From Nakamurella leprariae (GTDB lineage Bacteria; Actinomycetota; Actinomycetes; Mycobacteriales; Nakamurellaceae), in contig NZ_JAERWK010000025.1 in NCBI RefSeq assembly GCF_016918035.1, forward strand, positions 1 to 64,000: DNA of 64,000 nucleotides. The letters are read 5' to 3'. This document shows, piece after piece, positions 14,535 to 23,764 of the stretch. Below the pieces are notes generated by a model. The model ran no database searches. It was not told the origin of the DNA and saw nothing but the letters and a program-made list of their open reading frames with translations. The position numbers and the translations under genes were made by a program. Each line of letters opens with the position of its first letter. The first letter of the stretch is position 1.

Positions 14535-16454
14535 TCAGCTGGTGACCGTGCGGCAGCCCAGCAGCACCGACGGCTCGCCGCCACCCGGGACCGCGAACAC
14601 GCACACCTGGTGCGACCCGCGCGATCCGGCCGGGACGGCGACCGAGAATCCGGGTGTCGAACCGGCATCCGGGAACACCCGCCCGACGTCCGGACGGCTC
14701 CGGTCGGTGACGGAGCCGGAGAACCCGCGGGTCCCGTCCGGTCCGAAGTCGTACACGTGCACGGGCAGCCCGCCGCCCGGCCGCCGCGGGTCGAACGCCC
14801 AGCCGCTCGCGGTCAGCGTGCCGCCGCTGATCCGCACGTCGTCCAGCACTCCGGTCGGCCCGGGCACCTGCACCTCGCGGCAGCCGAGCAGCGGATTGCC
14901 GGCGCCGCCGCCGACGGTGATCGCGAACGCGCACACCGTGTGGCGTCCGGACCGCCCGGCCGGGACGGAGAGGTCGAAGCCGTGGGACGGACCGACCCCG
15001 AACACCGCCGACACGTCCGGGCGGGACGAGTCGGCCCAGTTCCCGGCGTACCCGGTGGTCGTGCCGTCCGGAGCCTGGTCGTACACGTGGATCTCGGAGG
15101 CGCGCCCGGGCGCGTTCGGATCGACGGCCCAACCTGTGAGTCGCATCCGGTCCCCGGTGACCGACAGCCCGTCGAACGCTCCGAACGCGTCCCGCACCTC
15201 GACGTCCCGGCAACCCAACAGCGTGTTCCCGGCCGCCGGATCGGCGGCGATGGCGAAGGCACACACCGTGTTCCGGCCGGCGCCCATGGCCGGTACCTCG
15301 GCGCTGAAGCCGGTGCTGTCGCCCGCCCACGGATGGACACCGGCCACATCCGGCCGTCCAGCGCCGGCGATCACCCCGGCGGTGCCGCGGGTGCCGGCCG
15401 GACCCGTCACGTACACGTGCACCTCGACGTCGCGGCCCGGGGTGGCCGGGTCGGCCGCCCACCCGTCCACCATGAGCCGGCCCACCCCGGACGACCGGGC
15501 GCCGTCCAGCGCGCCGATCGGCGGCGGGACCAGGACCGACGCCTGGATCCGCTGTGCGGCAACGGTCGCTGTGGCCCGCATCGGGTCCGGGTAGCCGTTG
15601 CTCAACTGCAGCACGGCCACGAACCACCGGTCCGTGTACCCGACCGAGTGCACCGCGCACCGCGGCGTGGTCCAGAAACTGTCGCAGCCCCAGCCCTGCT
15701 TGGACCCGTGATCACCGCCGAGCGTGTTGAGCCCGAAGAACTGGTCGAAGGACGCGTCCGCGCCGCTGCCGGTCCGGGCGGTCTGCGCCAGCACCGGCAG
15801 CAGCCACGGGCCGACCATCGGATCGGCCGCCGCCCGGGAGAGGAAGGTGGTCACGTCCCGGGCCGTGATCCGCGCCGCGCCCCAGTGGCCGACCCGGTCG
15901 GTCGCGTTGATGGTGTTCGGCATGCCGTACCGCGCCGCCACCGTGGGGATGGCCGACGCGGTGAACAGCGAACTCGCCGTGGCGTCGTCGGAGAACCGCA
16001 GCATGTAGGACAGCCGGTCCTTCACCGAGGCGGGCGTCACGTCAGCGCCGCCGTAGAGGGTCAGGTAGTACGCGGCCAGGAACAGCTTCATGATCGACTC
16101 GGACGCGACCTGTCGGTCGGCACCGGGGGTCTCGGCCACCACGCCACCACCGGCCCGGTCCACCACGCTGATGTGCGCGGTGACGCCGTTCGCCGCGGCG
16201 TGGGCCGCGGCGTCGGCGACCGCCTGGCCCGGGGTCGCGGCGACGGTCGCGGCCCGCAGGACGGCCGGCTGACCGGCGATCGGGGGCGTGGCGGTCGGGC
16301 CGGTGGCGGCGCCGGCCGGGCCGGCGCCGCTGGTCGCGGCGCCGGACAGCACGACGACGAAGGCCAGCAGGAGGGCGATCGCGGTGCGAGACCGTCGGCC
16401 GGACCGCCGTCCTGTCGCGCTGCCCGTTCCGGCCTGTGGCGTCGGCTCGATCAC
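14535..16454 (-). CDS. Exported serine hydrolase (beta-lactamase fold) with three surface repeats
   Basis: A 639-residue exported protein. A basic stretch and hydrophobic helix (AIALLLAFVVVLSGAATSGA) form the signal. Residues about 70-300 look like a class A beta-lactamase or D,D-peptidase fold: SxxK in SESIMK (Ser about 120), an SDN-like SDD in RFSDDATA, and a KTG-like KQG in GSKQGWGC. Three repeats of about 105 residues follow, each with a core like GWAxDPxxPG, VHVYxxGPxGT, SRPDV and a closing NTVCAFAI...LLGCRxVxV. GTG 16454 has GAGGGGG upstream; an in-frame start at 16559 lacks export sense. Peptidoglycan or a cell-wall ester may be the substrate. Confidence 0.65.
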   Translation of the reverse strand: MIEPTPQAGTGSATGRRSGRRSRTAIALLLAFVVVLSGAATSGAGPAGAATGPTATPPIAGQPAVLRAATVAATPGQAVADAAAHAAANGVTAHISVVDRAGGGVVAETPGADRQVASESIMKLFLAAYYLTLYGGADVTPASVKDRLSYMLRFSDDATASSLFTASAIPTVAARYGMPNTINATDRVGHWGAARITARDVTTFLSRAAADPMVGPWLLPVLAQTARTGSGADASFDQFFGLNTLGGDHGSKQGWGCDSFWTTPRCAVHSVGYTDRWFVAVLQLSNGYPDPMRATATVAAQRIQASVLVPPPIGALDGARSSGVGRLMVDGWAADPATPGRDVEVHVYVTGPAGTRGTAGVIAGAGRPDVAGVHPWAGDSTGFSAEVPAMGAGRNTVCAFAIAADPAAGNTLLGCRDVEVRDAFGAFDGLSVTGDRMRLTGWAVDPNAPGRASEIHVYDQAPDGTTTGYAGNWADSSRPDVSAVFGVGPSHGFDLSVPAGRSGRHTVCAFAITVGGGAGNPLLGCREVQVPGPTGVLDDVRISGGTLTASGWAFDPRRPGGGLPVHVYDFGPDGTRGFSGSVTDRSRPDVGRVFPDAGSTPGFSVAVPAGSRGSHQVCVFAVPGGGEPSVLLGCRTVTS

Positions 16455-16559
16455 CCGGCCCCCTCGCTGGTGCTCCGTCCGTCGACTGGCTCGACGATCG
16501 GTGACCGGAGCGTAACCGCGCGCGACCGGCCCGGGGCGCCAGCGGCTGGGCGTGGTCAC

Positions 16560-16595
16560 CCCTGACTGTCCCTGACTGCCCCTGACTGCCCCTGA
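16560..16595. repeat. Ten-base tandem repeat
   Basis: CCCTGACTGY is present three times plus six bases. The period equals one helical turn. It lies 105 bases upstream of the hydrolase start codon, between that gene and the end of the LLM oxidoreductase gene. Confidence 0.75.
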
Positions 16596-16643
16596 TCACC
16601 GCACCGTTGCGGCATCTGGCGGGGAGCTTCCCCGTCCGGTCCC

Positions 16644-17534
16644 TCACCGGCCCGGCGGGCCGGCCTCGATCCGCCGCCGCAGCCGGGCCACCAGGTCGGC
16701 CGTCCCGCCGTCCATCGACCAGTCCGACTCGATCCACCAGGTGGCACCGGCCGTCGCCCACTCGCCGACCAGTCGGTCAGCGGTCGGTCCCGGCTCGGTG
16801 ACCCCCTCGGCGACGACGTCGTACCCCGCCCAGGGCAGCCCGGCCGCCTCGCGCAACGGCCGCACCGCGTCGACCACCTCGGCCAGATCGGCCGGGCCGA
16901 ACGGCGTCTGCTCGGTCCAGCCGACCTTGGTGGGCAGGATCCCGTCCCAGCGGGCGGCCCGGCCGAGTGACCGGCGGGACGGATGTGCACCGACCACCCA
17001 CACCGGGACGCGGGGCCGCTGCACCGGCGGCGGCGCCGGGACGAACGTGGTGGGGCGCACCGACCAGTGCCGGCCGGTGTGCGCGAACGGCTGCCCGCGC
17101 ATCAGGCCGTCATAGACGGCCAGCCCCTCGTCGAGCTTCTCGGCCCGCACCCGCCGCCCCTCGTCCGGCTCGAACGCCGTCCAGCCGTCGTGGATCGCGC
17201 CCAGGCCCACCGCCACCTGCACGCGACCGCCGGAGAGCACGTCCACCGTGGCCACCCGCCCGGCGAAGTCCCACGGCCGGATCCGGGGCAGCGGACTGAG
17301 CATGGTGCCCAGTCGGATCCGCTCGGTGACCATCGCGGCCGCCGCCAGAGTGGCCCACGCGTCCTGCCCCCAGACCGATTCCCAGGTGAAGATCCCGTCC
17401 CACCCGGCCCGGTCGGCGGCGGTGGCCAGCTCCGCGAACGCCCGCGGCTCGGCCACACTCACCACGATGCCGGCCCGGACCCCGGGCGTGCTTCCGGTGC
17501 TGTTGGCGGGGGTGCCATCCGTCTGTCCGGTCAT
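16644..17534 (-). CDS. LLM-class (F420/FMN-dependent) oxidoreductase
   Basis: A 296-residue TIM-barrel protein of the luciferase-like monooxygenase class. Typical segments are RAGIVVSVAEPRAFAELA, GWDGIFTWESVWGQDAWATL, RIRLGTMLSPLPRIRPWDFA, DVLSGGRVQVAVGLG and VPVWVVGAHP. Actinobacterial members usually use coenzyme F420 or flavin; the choice cannot be made from the sequence alone. The ATG at 17534 is used. The gene is divergent from osmC, from which it is separated by about 200 bases. Substrate unknown. Confidence 0.8.
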   Translation of the reverse strand: MTGQTDGTPANSTGSTPGVRAGIVVSVAEPRAFAELATAADRAGWDGIFTWESVWGQDAWATLAAAAMVTERIRLGTMLSPLPRIRPWDFAGRVATVDVLSGGRVQVAVGLGAIHDGWTAFEPDEGRRVRAEKLDEGLAVYDGLMRGQPFAHTGRHWSVRPTTFVPAPPPVQRPRVPVWVVGAHPSRRSLGRAARWDGILPTKVGWTEQTPFGPADLAEVVDAVRPLREAAGLPWAGYDVVAEGVTEPGPTADRLVGEWATAGATWWIESDWSMDGGTADLVARLRRRIEAGPPGR

Positions 17535-17735
17535 GGCGCGGACTGTCCCACCGACCACCGACACCGGCCCGTCGAGCGGCGCTCCGGAGGCGCTCGGCAG
17601 GATGGGGCCCGGCCCACCCGCCGTCTCCCCGGTGGCGGGCGGGGTACAGGGGACCGGTCGGGACCGATCGACCGTGATCAGCACTGATCGACCCCCGTCA
17701 CACCGGACGAACCGATCGAAGCGAGGAGAACGCTC

Positions 17736-18176
17736 ATGCCCACACGCAAGGCGCGCACCGAGTGGAGTGGTGGCCTGCAGGACGGCTCCGGCCGCGTCGA
17801 GCTGGTCAGCTCGGGAGTCGGCACCTACGACGTGTCGTTCCCGCGGCGGTCGGCCGACTCCGCGGGCGGCGTCACCAGCCCGGAGGAGCTCATCGCCGCC
17901 GCGCACACCTCCTGCTACGCCATGCAGCTCTCGGCGCTGCTGGGCGACGCCGGCGGGACCATCAACCGGCTGACCGTCGAGGCCGAGGTCGGCCTCGGCC
18001 CGGACGAGGACGCGGGCGGTTTCAAGATCACCGGGATCGCGCTCACCGTCCGCGGCGACGTCGACGGGGTCGACGCCGACGGCTTCCGTCAGGCGGCCGA
18101 GAGCGCCAAGGTCGGCTGCCCGGTGTCCAAGGCGCTGGCCGCCGTGGACATCACCCTGGACGCCGCCCTGGCCTGA
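17736..18176 (+). CDS. OsmC-family peroxiredoxin-like protein
   Basis: A 146-residue protein that detoxifies organic hydroperoxides with thiols. The two reactive cysteines are in HTSCYAMQL and VGCPVSKAL, at the positions used by OsmC/Ohr proteins; SPEELIAAAHTSC is the family signature. The ATG is preceded by GAGGAGAA. Length is normal. It stands alone between the LLM oxidoreductase and the UDP-glucose pyrophosphorylase, with 147 bases after it. Confidence 0.9.
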   Translation: MPTRKARTEWSGGLQDGSGRVELVSSGVGTYDVSFPRRSADSAGGVTSPEELIAAAHTSCYAMQLSALLGDAGGTINRLTVEAEVGLGPDEDAGGFKITGIALTVRGDVDGVDADGFRQAAESAKVGCPVSKALAAVDITLDAALA

Positions 18177-18323
18177 CGGCCGACCGGTCTGGTGCGGATG
18201 CCCGGCGGGCGTCCGCACTGGACCCGCGGCGTCCGCGCGGGCTCGCGGGCCGGCTGCGCACCGCGACCACCAGGACGCGGAGCGCGTCCGGACCGTCGCC
18301 GGCCCGGCCCTACGCTGGGCGCC

Positions 18324-19736
18324 GTGACGAGCCCCGAGACGAGCACCGAGACGAGCCCCGACGGGCTGACCCGCGCGCGCGAGCTGATGGTCGAGGCCGG
18401 GGTCCACCCCAGCGCCATCAACGTCTTCGCCCACTCCTACCGGGCCCTGGCCGGCGGCGACACCGGGCTGTTCGACGAACGCGACCTGGAGCCGGTGCCG
18501 GAGCTGACCCGGCTGGACGACCTGACCGTCGACGACGAGCAGGCCCGCGACGCGCTCGCCGTCACCGCGGTGGTCAGGCTGAACGGTGGCCTGGGCACCT
18601 CGATGGGCATGCAGCAGGCGAAGTCGCTCCTGCCGGTGCGGAACTCGAGCACCTTCCTGGATCTCATCGTCGACCAGGTGCGGGCGCTGCGGCAGCAGTA
18701 CGGCGTCCGGCTGCCCGTGCTGTTCATGAACTCCTTCGCCACCAGTGCCGACACCATGGCCGCGCTGGCCACTCACCCGGACCTGGCGGTGGACGGGCTG
18801 CCACTGGAGTTCCGGCAGAACTCGGAGCCCAAGCTGGTGGCCACCGACCTGACCCCGGTCGAGTGGCCGGCCGATCCACGGCTGCAGTGGTGCCCGCCCG
18901 GCCACGGCGACCTGTACCCGGCCCTGGACGCCTCCGGCGTGCTGGACGCGCTGCTGGCAGCCGGCTACCGGTACCTGTTCGTCTCGAACGCCGACAACCT
19001 CGGCGCCCGGCCCGATCCGCGGCTGGCCGGCTGGTTCGCCGCGACCGGCAGCCCGTTCGGCGCCGAGTTCTGCCGGCGCACCGAGGCCGACCGCAAGGGC
19101 GGTCACTTGGCCCGCCGACGGGCGGACGGGCAACTGGTGCTCCGCGAGTCGGCGCAGACCCGACCGGAAGATCAGGACGCGTTCGGCGACATCGAACGGC
19201 ACCGCTTCTTCAACACCAACAACCTGTGGCTGGACCTGCCCGCGCTGCGGCAGCGGCTGGACGAGGGCGAGGGGGTGCTGGGCCTGCCGATCATCCGCAA
19301 CGTCAAGACCGTCGACCCCACCGACGCCTCGAGCCCGCAGGTCATCCAGATCGAGACGGCCATGGGCGCGGCCATCGGGGTGTTCGAGGGCGCCACCGCC
19401 GTCGAAGTGCCGCGGTCCCGGTTCCTGCCGGTGAAGACGACCAGCGACCTGCTGGTGGTCCGCTCGGACGCCTACGTGCTGGACGACGACGCGGCGCTGC
19501 ACCTGGACCACCGTCGCGCCGCGGCCCCGCTGGTCGGGCTGTCCGGGAGCTACAAGCTGGTCGCCGAGTTCGAGCGGCGCTTCCCGGTAGGTCCGCCGTC
19601 CCTGGTGGCCTGCGACCGGCTGACCGTGCAGGGGGACTGGACCTTCGGTGCCGACGTCCGCGTCGAGGGCACGGTCACGGTGTCCGAGGACGGCTCGCCC
19701 GGTCGTATCGACGACGGGACGGTGCTGCGCGGCTGA
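18324..19736 (+). CDS. UTP--glucose-1-phosphate uridylyltransferase, eukaryotic-type (UDPGP)
   Basis: A 470-residue enzyme making UDP-glucose from UTP and glucose 1-phosphate. The signature LNGGLGTSMGMQQAKSLLPV holds the nucleotide loop and catalytic Lys. FVSNADNLGARPDP carries the metal-binding Asp, and NVKTVDPTD and TTSDLLVVRSDAYVL are further family blocks. This is the UDPGP family (as in yeast Ugp1), unrelated to bacterial GalU. It starts at GTG 18324, 7 bases after a TACGCT hexamer with no ribosome site, so it is probably leaderless. Confidence 0.85.
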   Translation: MTSPETSTETSPDGLTRARELMVEAGVHPSAINVFAHSYRALAGGDTGLFDERDLEPVPELTRLDDLTVDDEQARDALAVTAVVRLNGGLGTSMGMQQAKSLLPVRNSSTFLDLIVDQVRALRQQYGVRLPVLFMNSFATSADTMAALATHPDLAVDGLPLEFRQNSEPKLVATDLTPVEWPADPRLQWCPPGHGDLYPALDASGVLDALLAAGYRYLFVSNADNLGARPDPRLAGWFAATGSPFGAEFCRRTEADRKGGHLARRRADGQLVLRESAQTRPEDQDAFGDIERHRFFNTNNLWLDLPALRQRLDEGEGVLGLPIIRNVKTVDPTDASSPQVIQIETAMGAAIGVFEGATAVEVPRSRFLPVKTTSDLLVVRSDAYVLDDDAALHLDHRRAAAPLVGLSGSYKLVAEFERRFPVGPPSLVACDRLTVQGDWTFGADVRVEGTVTVSEDGSPGRIDDGTVLRG

Positions 19737-19744
19737 CTGTCTCG

Positions 19745-20809
19745 CTAGCCGGCTCGGCCGCCGGCCAGCGAGAGCAACCGCGCCGCCTTGAGTTCCGTCT
19801 CGGCCCACTCGTCGTCCGGGTCCGAGGCGATGGTGATGCCGGCGCCGGTGCCGAAGGTCAGCCGGCGACCGGCCGGGTCATCGGGGTGCGGCCCGGCCGA
19901 GGCGAACGTGCGGATGCCGACGGCCAGTCGTGCGCTGCCGCGGTCGGCGTCGACCCACCCCACGGCGCCGCAGTAGACACCGCGGCGCTCCGGTTCCAAC
20001 TCGGAGATCACCTGCAGCGCGGTGTGTTTCGGTGCCCCGCTGACCGAGCCGGGCGGCAGGGTGGCGGCCAGCAGGTCCGTCCAGCCCACCCCAGGGCGCA
20101 GCCGCGCCTGCACCGTCGAGACCAGGTGGGCCAGCCCCGGGTGCTCTTCGCGGACGGCCAGTCCGGTCACCTGCACGGTGCCCGGGCGGGCCACCCGGCC
20201 CAGGTCGTTGCGGACCAGGTCGGTGATCATGATGTTCTCCGGCAGATCCTTGGCCGCGAACGGCATGCGCGGGCCGGTGGTGCCCTTGATCGGCGCGCTG
20301 CTCACCACCTCGCCGTCCCGGGCCAGGAACAGCTCCGGCGACGCGGTGACCACCCAGTCGGTGCCGGCCCGGACGACGCCCTGGAACGGTGCCGGGTTGC
20401 CCGCCGCCAGGCGCGCCGCGAGGGCCAACGGATCCGCGTCGTCGGGGATCGCAGCGTGCAGCATCCGGCACAGGTTGACCTGGTAGACCCGACCGGCCCG
20501 GATGTCCTGCTGGATCCGGCGCACGCCGGCGACGTAGGCGGCGCGGTCCAGTGAGGAGACCCAACCGGTGGGTGGGGCCCATGCCCGGACGGGGGCCGGC
20601 AGCGGAGCCGGGCGCACCGTGGCGAACCGGTGCCCGACGACCCGGCCCCCGAACTCGGCGACCACCGCCCACCAGCCTCCGCCGTCCAGCGGCGAGGCAT
20701 CCGCGGTCAGGTCCACCGACTCGAGCAGGCCGGTGGCGAGCGTGCCGCCGAACCAGGCGAGATCGCCGTCGCCGGGTGCGGGCTGGGCGGGCGGGACGGC
20801 GGGAGGCAC
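19745..20809 (-). CDS. pabB: Aminodeoxychorismate synthase component I (PabB)
   Basis: A 354-residue chorismate-binding enzyme that forms aminodeoxychorismate for folate synthesis. Diagnostic motifs are PIKGTTGPR (the PIKGT lysine marks PabB rather than TrpE), ENIMITDLVRNDLGRVARPG, PPGSVSGAPK and TFGTGAGITIASDP. The amino-terminal domain is short. A glutaminase partner (PabA) is not in the window. GTG 20809 follows AGGA at 8 bases. The gene is convergent with the UDPGP gene, with eight bases between the stops. Confidence 0.8.
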   Translation of the reverse strand: MPPAVPPAQPAPGDGDLAWFGGTLATGLLESVDLTADASPLDGGGWWAVVAEFGGRVVGHRFATVRPAPLPAPVRAWAPPTGWVSSLDRAAYVAGVRRIQQDIRAGRVYQVNLCRMLHAAIPDDADPLALAARLAAGNPAPFQGVVRAGTDWVVTASPELFLARDGEVVSSAPIKGTTGPRMPFAAKDLPENIMITDLVRNDLGRVARPGTVQVTGLAVREEHPGLAHLVSTVQARLRPGVGWTDLLAATLPPGSVSGAPKHTALQVISELEPERRGVYCGAVGWVDADRGSARLAVGIRTFASAGPHPDDPAGRRLTFGTGAGITIASDPDDEWAETELKAARLLSLAGGRAG

Positions 20810-20933
20810 CGCGGCATCCTAGGAGTCCGGTACCGGTGCCCCGGTGGTCCCGGTCCGGGTCACCGGGGCGTGGGTGACCGCCCGGTGCCCAGGCGGTCGG
20901 TGGTCGGAAGCGGTGCCGTGGTCCCATGGTCCG

Positions 20934-21533
20934 GTGCCGAGTCATCAGCCTGCCGACCCCGGTGCCCCGCACGTCCCGTCCGACCAACCGGGCGAGCTGC
21001 GGGCGCTGACCAGCCGCGTCGTGTACGCCAATCCCTGGATGACCGTCCGGGAGGACGTCGTGGAACGCGCCGACGGCGCCCGCGCCGTCTGGGGTGTGGT
21101 GGACAAGCCGGACTTCGCCGTGGTCATCGCCGAGTCCCCGGAGGGGGTGCACCTGGTCGAACAGTTCCGGTACCCGACCGGACGCCGCTCCTGGGAACTG
21201 CCGATGGGGACCTGGAGCGCGGGCACCCCGGAGTCGGTGACCGCGGGCGGGCCGCTGGCCCTGGCCCAGGCCGAGCTGGCCGAGGAGACCGGGATGCGCG
21301 CCGACCGGTGGGAGCGGCTCGGGGAACTGTTCGCCGCGGGTGGGTTCTGCTCGCAGCGTGGCCACGTCTTCGTGGCCACCGGCCTGACGCCGGGGGCGCA
21401 CGCCCGCGAGGACAGCGAGGCCGACATGGTCCACGAGGTGGTGCCCGTGGCCCGGATGCGCGAGATGATGCAGGACGGCCGGATCGTCGACAGCATCACC
21501 ATGGCTGCGTTCGCCATGTGGTCGGTGCGCTGA
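20934..21533 (+). CDS. NUDIX hydrolase
   Basis: About 199 residues. The region GTWSAGTPESV to LAQAELAEETGMRADRWERLGEL is a Nudix box; the metal-binding Glu residues of ELAEETG are present, while the usual Arg before them reads Ala. VVDKPDFAVVIAES and HLVEQFRYPTGRRSWELPMG fit ADP-ribose pyrophosphatase-like members. The start is uncertain: GTG 20934 is used, but no clear ribosome site precedes it. It is followed after 82 bases by the phosphatidyltransferase operon. Confidence 0.75.
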   Translation: MPSHQPADPGAPHVPSDQPGELRALTSRVVYANPWMTVREDVVERADGARAVWGVVDKPDFAVVIAESPEGVHLVEQFRYPTGRRSWELPMGTWSAGTPESVTAGGPLALAQAELAEETGMRADRWERLGELFAAGGFCSQRGHVFVATGLTPGAHAREDSEADMVHEVVPVARMREMMQDGRIVDSITMAAFAMWSVR

Positions 21534-21615
21534 CTCGCCACGGCCGAGCACGACCCGCCGGTCGGCCGGACCACCGGCGCCGGACCCACCGAGCAGGACG
21601 GAGCGGACCACCGCG

Positions 21616-22281
21616 ATGCCACCGACCGACTCCGCCCCCTCCACGCAGCACGGCAGCCCCGCCGGTGGGACCGATCCGGCCGGGTCGGCCGCGGAGGGCC
21701 TGGGACGCATCTGGACCGTGCCCAACCTGCTGTCGGTGCTGCGGCTGCTCGGGGTGCCGCTGTTCCTGTGGCTGCTGCTCGGTCCGCACGCCGACGGCTG
21801 GGCGCTGGTCGTGCTCGCGGTCAGTGCCATCACCGACTGGGCGGACGGCAAGCTGGCCCGGCTGCTGAACCAGTACAGCCGGCTGGGCGAGCTGCTCGAT
21901 CCGGCCGCCGACCGCCTGTACATCCTGGCCACCCTGGTCGCCTTCGTGATCCGCGACTTCATCCCGTGGTGGGTGGCCGCGCTCATCATCGGCCGCGACC
22001 TGGTGCTGGCCGTCGGGCTGCGGCTGGTCCGCCGGCACGGGTACACCGCGCTGCCCGTGCACTACCTCGGCAAGGCGGCCACCTTCTGTCTGCTGTACGC
22101 GCTGCCGATGCTGCTGCTGGCCCAGGGTGACTCGGTCTTCGCCGCCGTCGCCCTGCCCACCGGGTACGCGTTCATCACCTGGGGCGTGCTGCTGTACCTG
22201 TGGTCCGGTGTGCTCTACCTGCACCAGGTGGCCTGGGTGGTGCGCAGCACCCCCGTCCTGACCGGAGCAGCACGACCGTGA
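21616..22281 (+). CDS. CDP-alcohol phosphatidyltransferase
   Basis: A 221-residue integral membrane enzyme with about six helices. The active site is DWADGKLARLLNQYSRLGEL followed by LDPAADRL, which gives the family pattern D-x2-DG-x2-AR-x8-G-x3-D-x3-D. It transfers a phosphatidyl group from CDP-diacylglycerol to an alcohol. By position it corresponds to mycobacterial PgsA2 (Rv1822). Substrate not certain (glycerol phosphate or another polyol). Its stop overlaps the next gene start by four bases. Confidence 0.85.
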   Translation: MPPTDSAPSTQHGSPAGGTDPAGSAAEGLGRIWTVPNLLSVLRLLGVPLFLWLLLGPHADGWALVVLAVSAITDWADGKLARLLNQYSRLGELLDPAADRLYILATLVAFVIRDFIPWWVAALIIGRDLVLAVGLRLVRRHGYTALPVHYLGKAATFCLLYALPMLLLAQGDSVFAAVALPTGYAFITWGVLLYLWSGVLYLHQVAWVVRSTPVLTGAARP

Positions 22282-23261
22282 CCGACCACGGCGCGGACGG
22301 CCCGGACGCCGGCGGTCAGGCACCGGTCGAGCCGGCCACCGGGCCGCCGCGGGTGCGCCGGTTCCCGCCGCCGGCGCTGCTGGAATCGCTGAACCACGAC
22401 CACCTGGACCCCGGGTACGCCGCAGCGGCCCGGCGCCGGGCCGCCCGGGACGCCGCCCGGTCCACCGGTGGCCGCCCGCCCCGGAACCGCGGGCGCGATC
22501 TCGCCCTGGTCGGGCTGACCGTGGCCGTCATCGGTGTCATCTGGGGCGCGGCCGCCCGGGCCACCGAGCAGGACGCGGTCGGCGCCGAGGCGGCCCGCGC
22601 CGGGCTGCTCAGCGAGGTGCAGGACCGTCGGAGCCGCGCCGAGGCGCTGGCCGGCAGCGTCACCTCGCTCGCCGCGGAGGTGCGCACCGCCCAGCAGGAG
22701 CTCGGGCTGGACGCGCCGCTGGCCTCGGTGAGTGCCCTGCAGATGGCGGCCGGCAGCATCGCGGTGTCCGGGCCGGGCATCCGCATCGAGGTGGGACCGG
22801 CTCCGGCCGCCGCGGACGCCGGCAGTGGCGCGGACGCCCAGGACGCCGGATCGGACGTGCAGATCCTGGACCGGGACCTGCAGCTGCTGGCCAACAGCCT
22901 GTGGGCCAGCGGCGCGGAGGCCGTCGCCGTCGGGGGAGTCCGGTTGCGGCCGACCAGCACGATCCGGCAGGCCGGGAGCGCCATCCTGGTCGACAACCGA
23001 CCGGTGGCCTGGCCGATCGCCTTCGAGGCGGTCGGCGACCCCAGCGCGATGCAGATCGTGTTGATCGACACCACCGGGTTCGGCCGGTTCTCCTCCTTCG
23101 CCCAGCTGTACGGCATCCGGTTCGACGTGACCGTGGCCGACCGGCTGGACCTGCCCGCCGGCTCCGGTCCGGCGCCGCGCGCCGCCACCGCGCTGACCGA
23201 TCCGACGACCGGGAGCCCGGTCCCGACCCCGACCGTCGCTCCGGTGCCGCCGACCCGGTGA
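22278..23261 (+). CDS. DUF881 family membrane protein (Rv1823-like)
   Basis: A 327-residue protein. A cytoplasmic basic segment precedes one membrane helix at about residues 77-95 (LALVGLTVAVIGVIWGAAA). After it comes a coiled-coil-like stretch (LLSEVQDRRSRAEALAGSV) and the DUF881 domain (VSGPGIRIEVGPAP, LQLLANSLWASGAEAVAVGG, AFEAVGDPSAMQIVL). GTG 22278 overlaps the upstream stop. DUF881 proteins cluster with division and lipid genes in many Gram-positive bacteria; their biochemical role is unknown. Confidence 0.8.
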   Translation: MTDHGADGPDAGGQAPVEPATGPPRVRRFPPPALLESLNHDHLDPGYAAAARRRAARDAARSTGGRPPRNRGRDLALVGLTVAVIGVIWGAAARATEQDAVGAEAARAGLLSEVQDRRSRAEALAGSVTSLAAEVRTAQQELGLDAPLASVSALQMAAGSIAVSGPGIRIEVGPAPAAADAGSGADAQDAGSDVQILDRDLQLLANSLWASGAEAVAVGGVRLRPTSTIRQAGSAILVDNRPVAWPIAFEAVGDPSAMQIVLIDTTGFGRFSSFAQLYGIRFDVTVADRLDLPAGSGPAPRAATALTDPTTGSPVPTPTVAPVPPTR

Positions 23262-23430
23262 CGCGCCCGGCCGGGCCGCGACCGCCGGCGCTCCGGGCCA
23301 GTACGGTCGGCGGGTCGGGACAGAGGGTCGGAATGCCCCGGCGCCGGGGCGCGCGACACCCTGGTGACCGACGCCCGACTCGAGCCGGCCCCGAGGCCGG
23401 CACCGGGGGAGCACCGCAGGAGGACGCACC

Positions 23431-23763
23431 GTGTACGCCGTGATCGCCCTGGCCATCGGGGTCGTGGCCGGGCTGTTCCTGCAGCCGACCGTGCCCGACT
23501 GGATGGCGCCGTATCTGCCGATCGCGGTCATCGCCGCCCTCGACGCGGTGTTCGGCGGCGTCCGAGCCCGGCTCGACCACATCTTCGACGCCAAGGTGTT
23601 CGTCGTGTCGTTCGTGGCCAACGTGCTGGTCGCCGCGCTGATCGTCTTCCTCGGCGACCAGCTCGGCGTCGGCTCACAGCTGTCCACCGCGGTGGTCGTC
23701 GTCCTGGGCATCCGCATCTTCGGCAACGCCGCCGCCATCCGGCGGCACGTCTTCAAGGCCTGA
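23431..23763 (+). CDS. DUF1290 small basic membrane protein (Rv1824-like)
   Basis: A 110-residue protein with three hydrophobic helices (VIALAIGVVAGLFLQP, APYLPIAVIAALDAVFGG, VVSFVANVLVAALIVFLG). DUF1290 (small basic protein) is almost always flanked by two DUF881 genes, as here. The GTG start has AGGAGGA upstream. It begins 169 bases after the first DUF881 gene and its stop is directly followed by the second one. Function unknown; a membrane complex with both DUF881 proteins is likely. Confidence 0.85.
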   Translation: MYAVIALAIGVVAGLFLQPTVPDWMAPYLPIAVIAALDAVFGGVRARLDHIFDAKVFVVSFVANVLVAALIVFLGDQLGVGSQLSTAVVVVLGIRIFGNAAAIRRHVFKA

Positions 23764-23764
23764 C

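Noticed and set aside
17535-19808. Amino-terminal extension of the LLM oxidoreductase frame on the minus strand
   Set aside because: The open frame continues upstream by chance through osmC and the UDPGP gene; the LLM protein starts at 17534.
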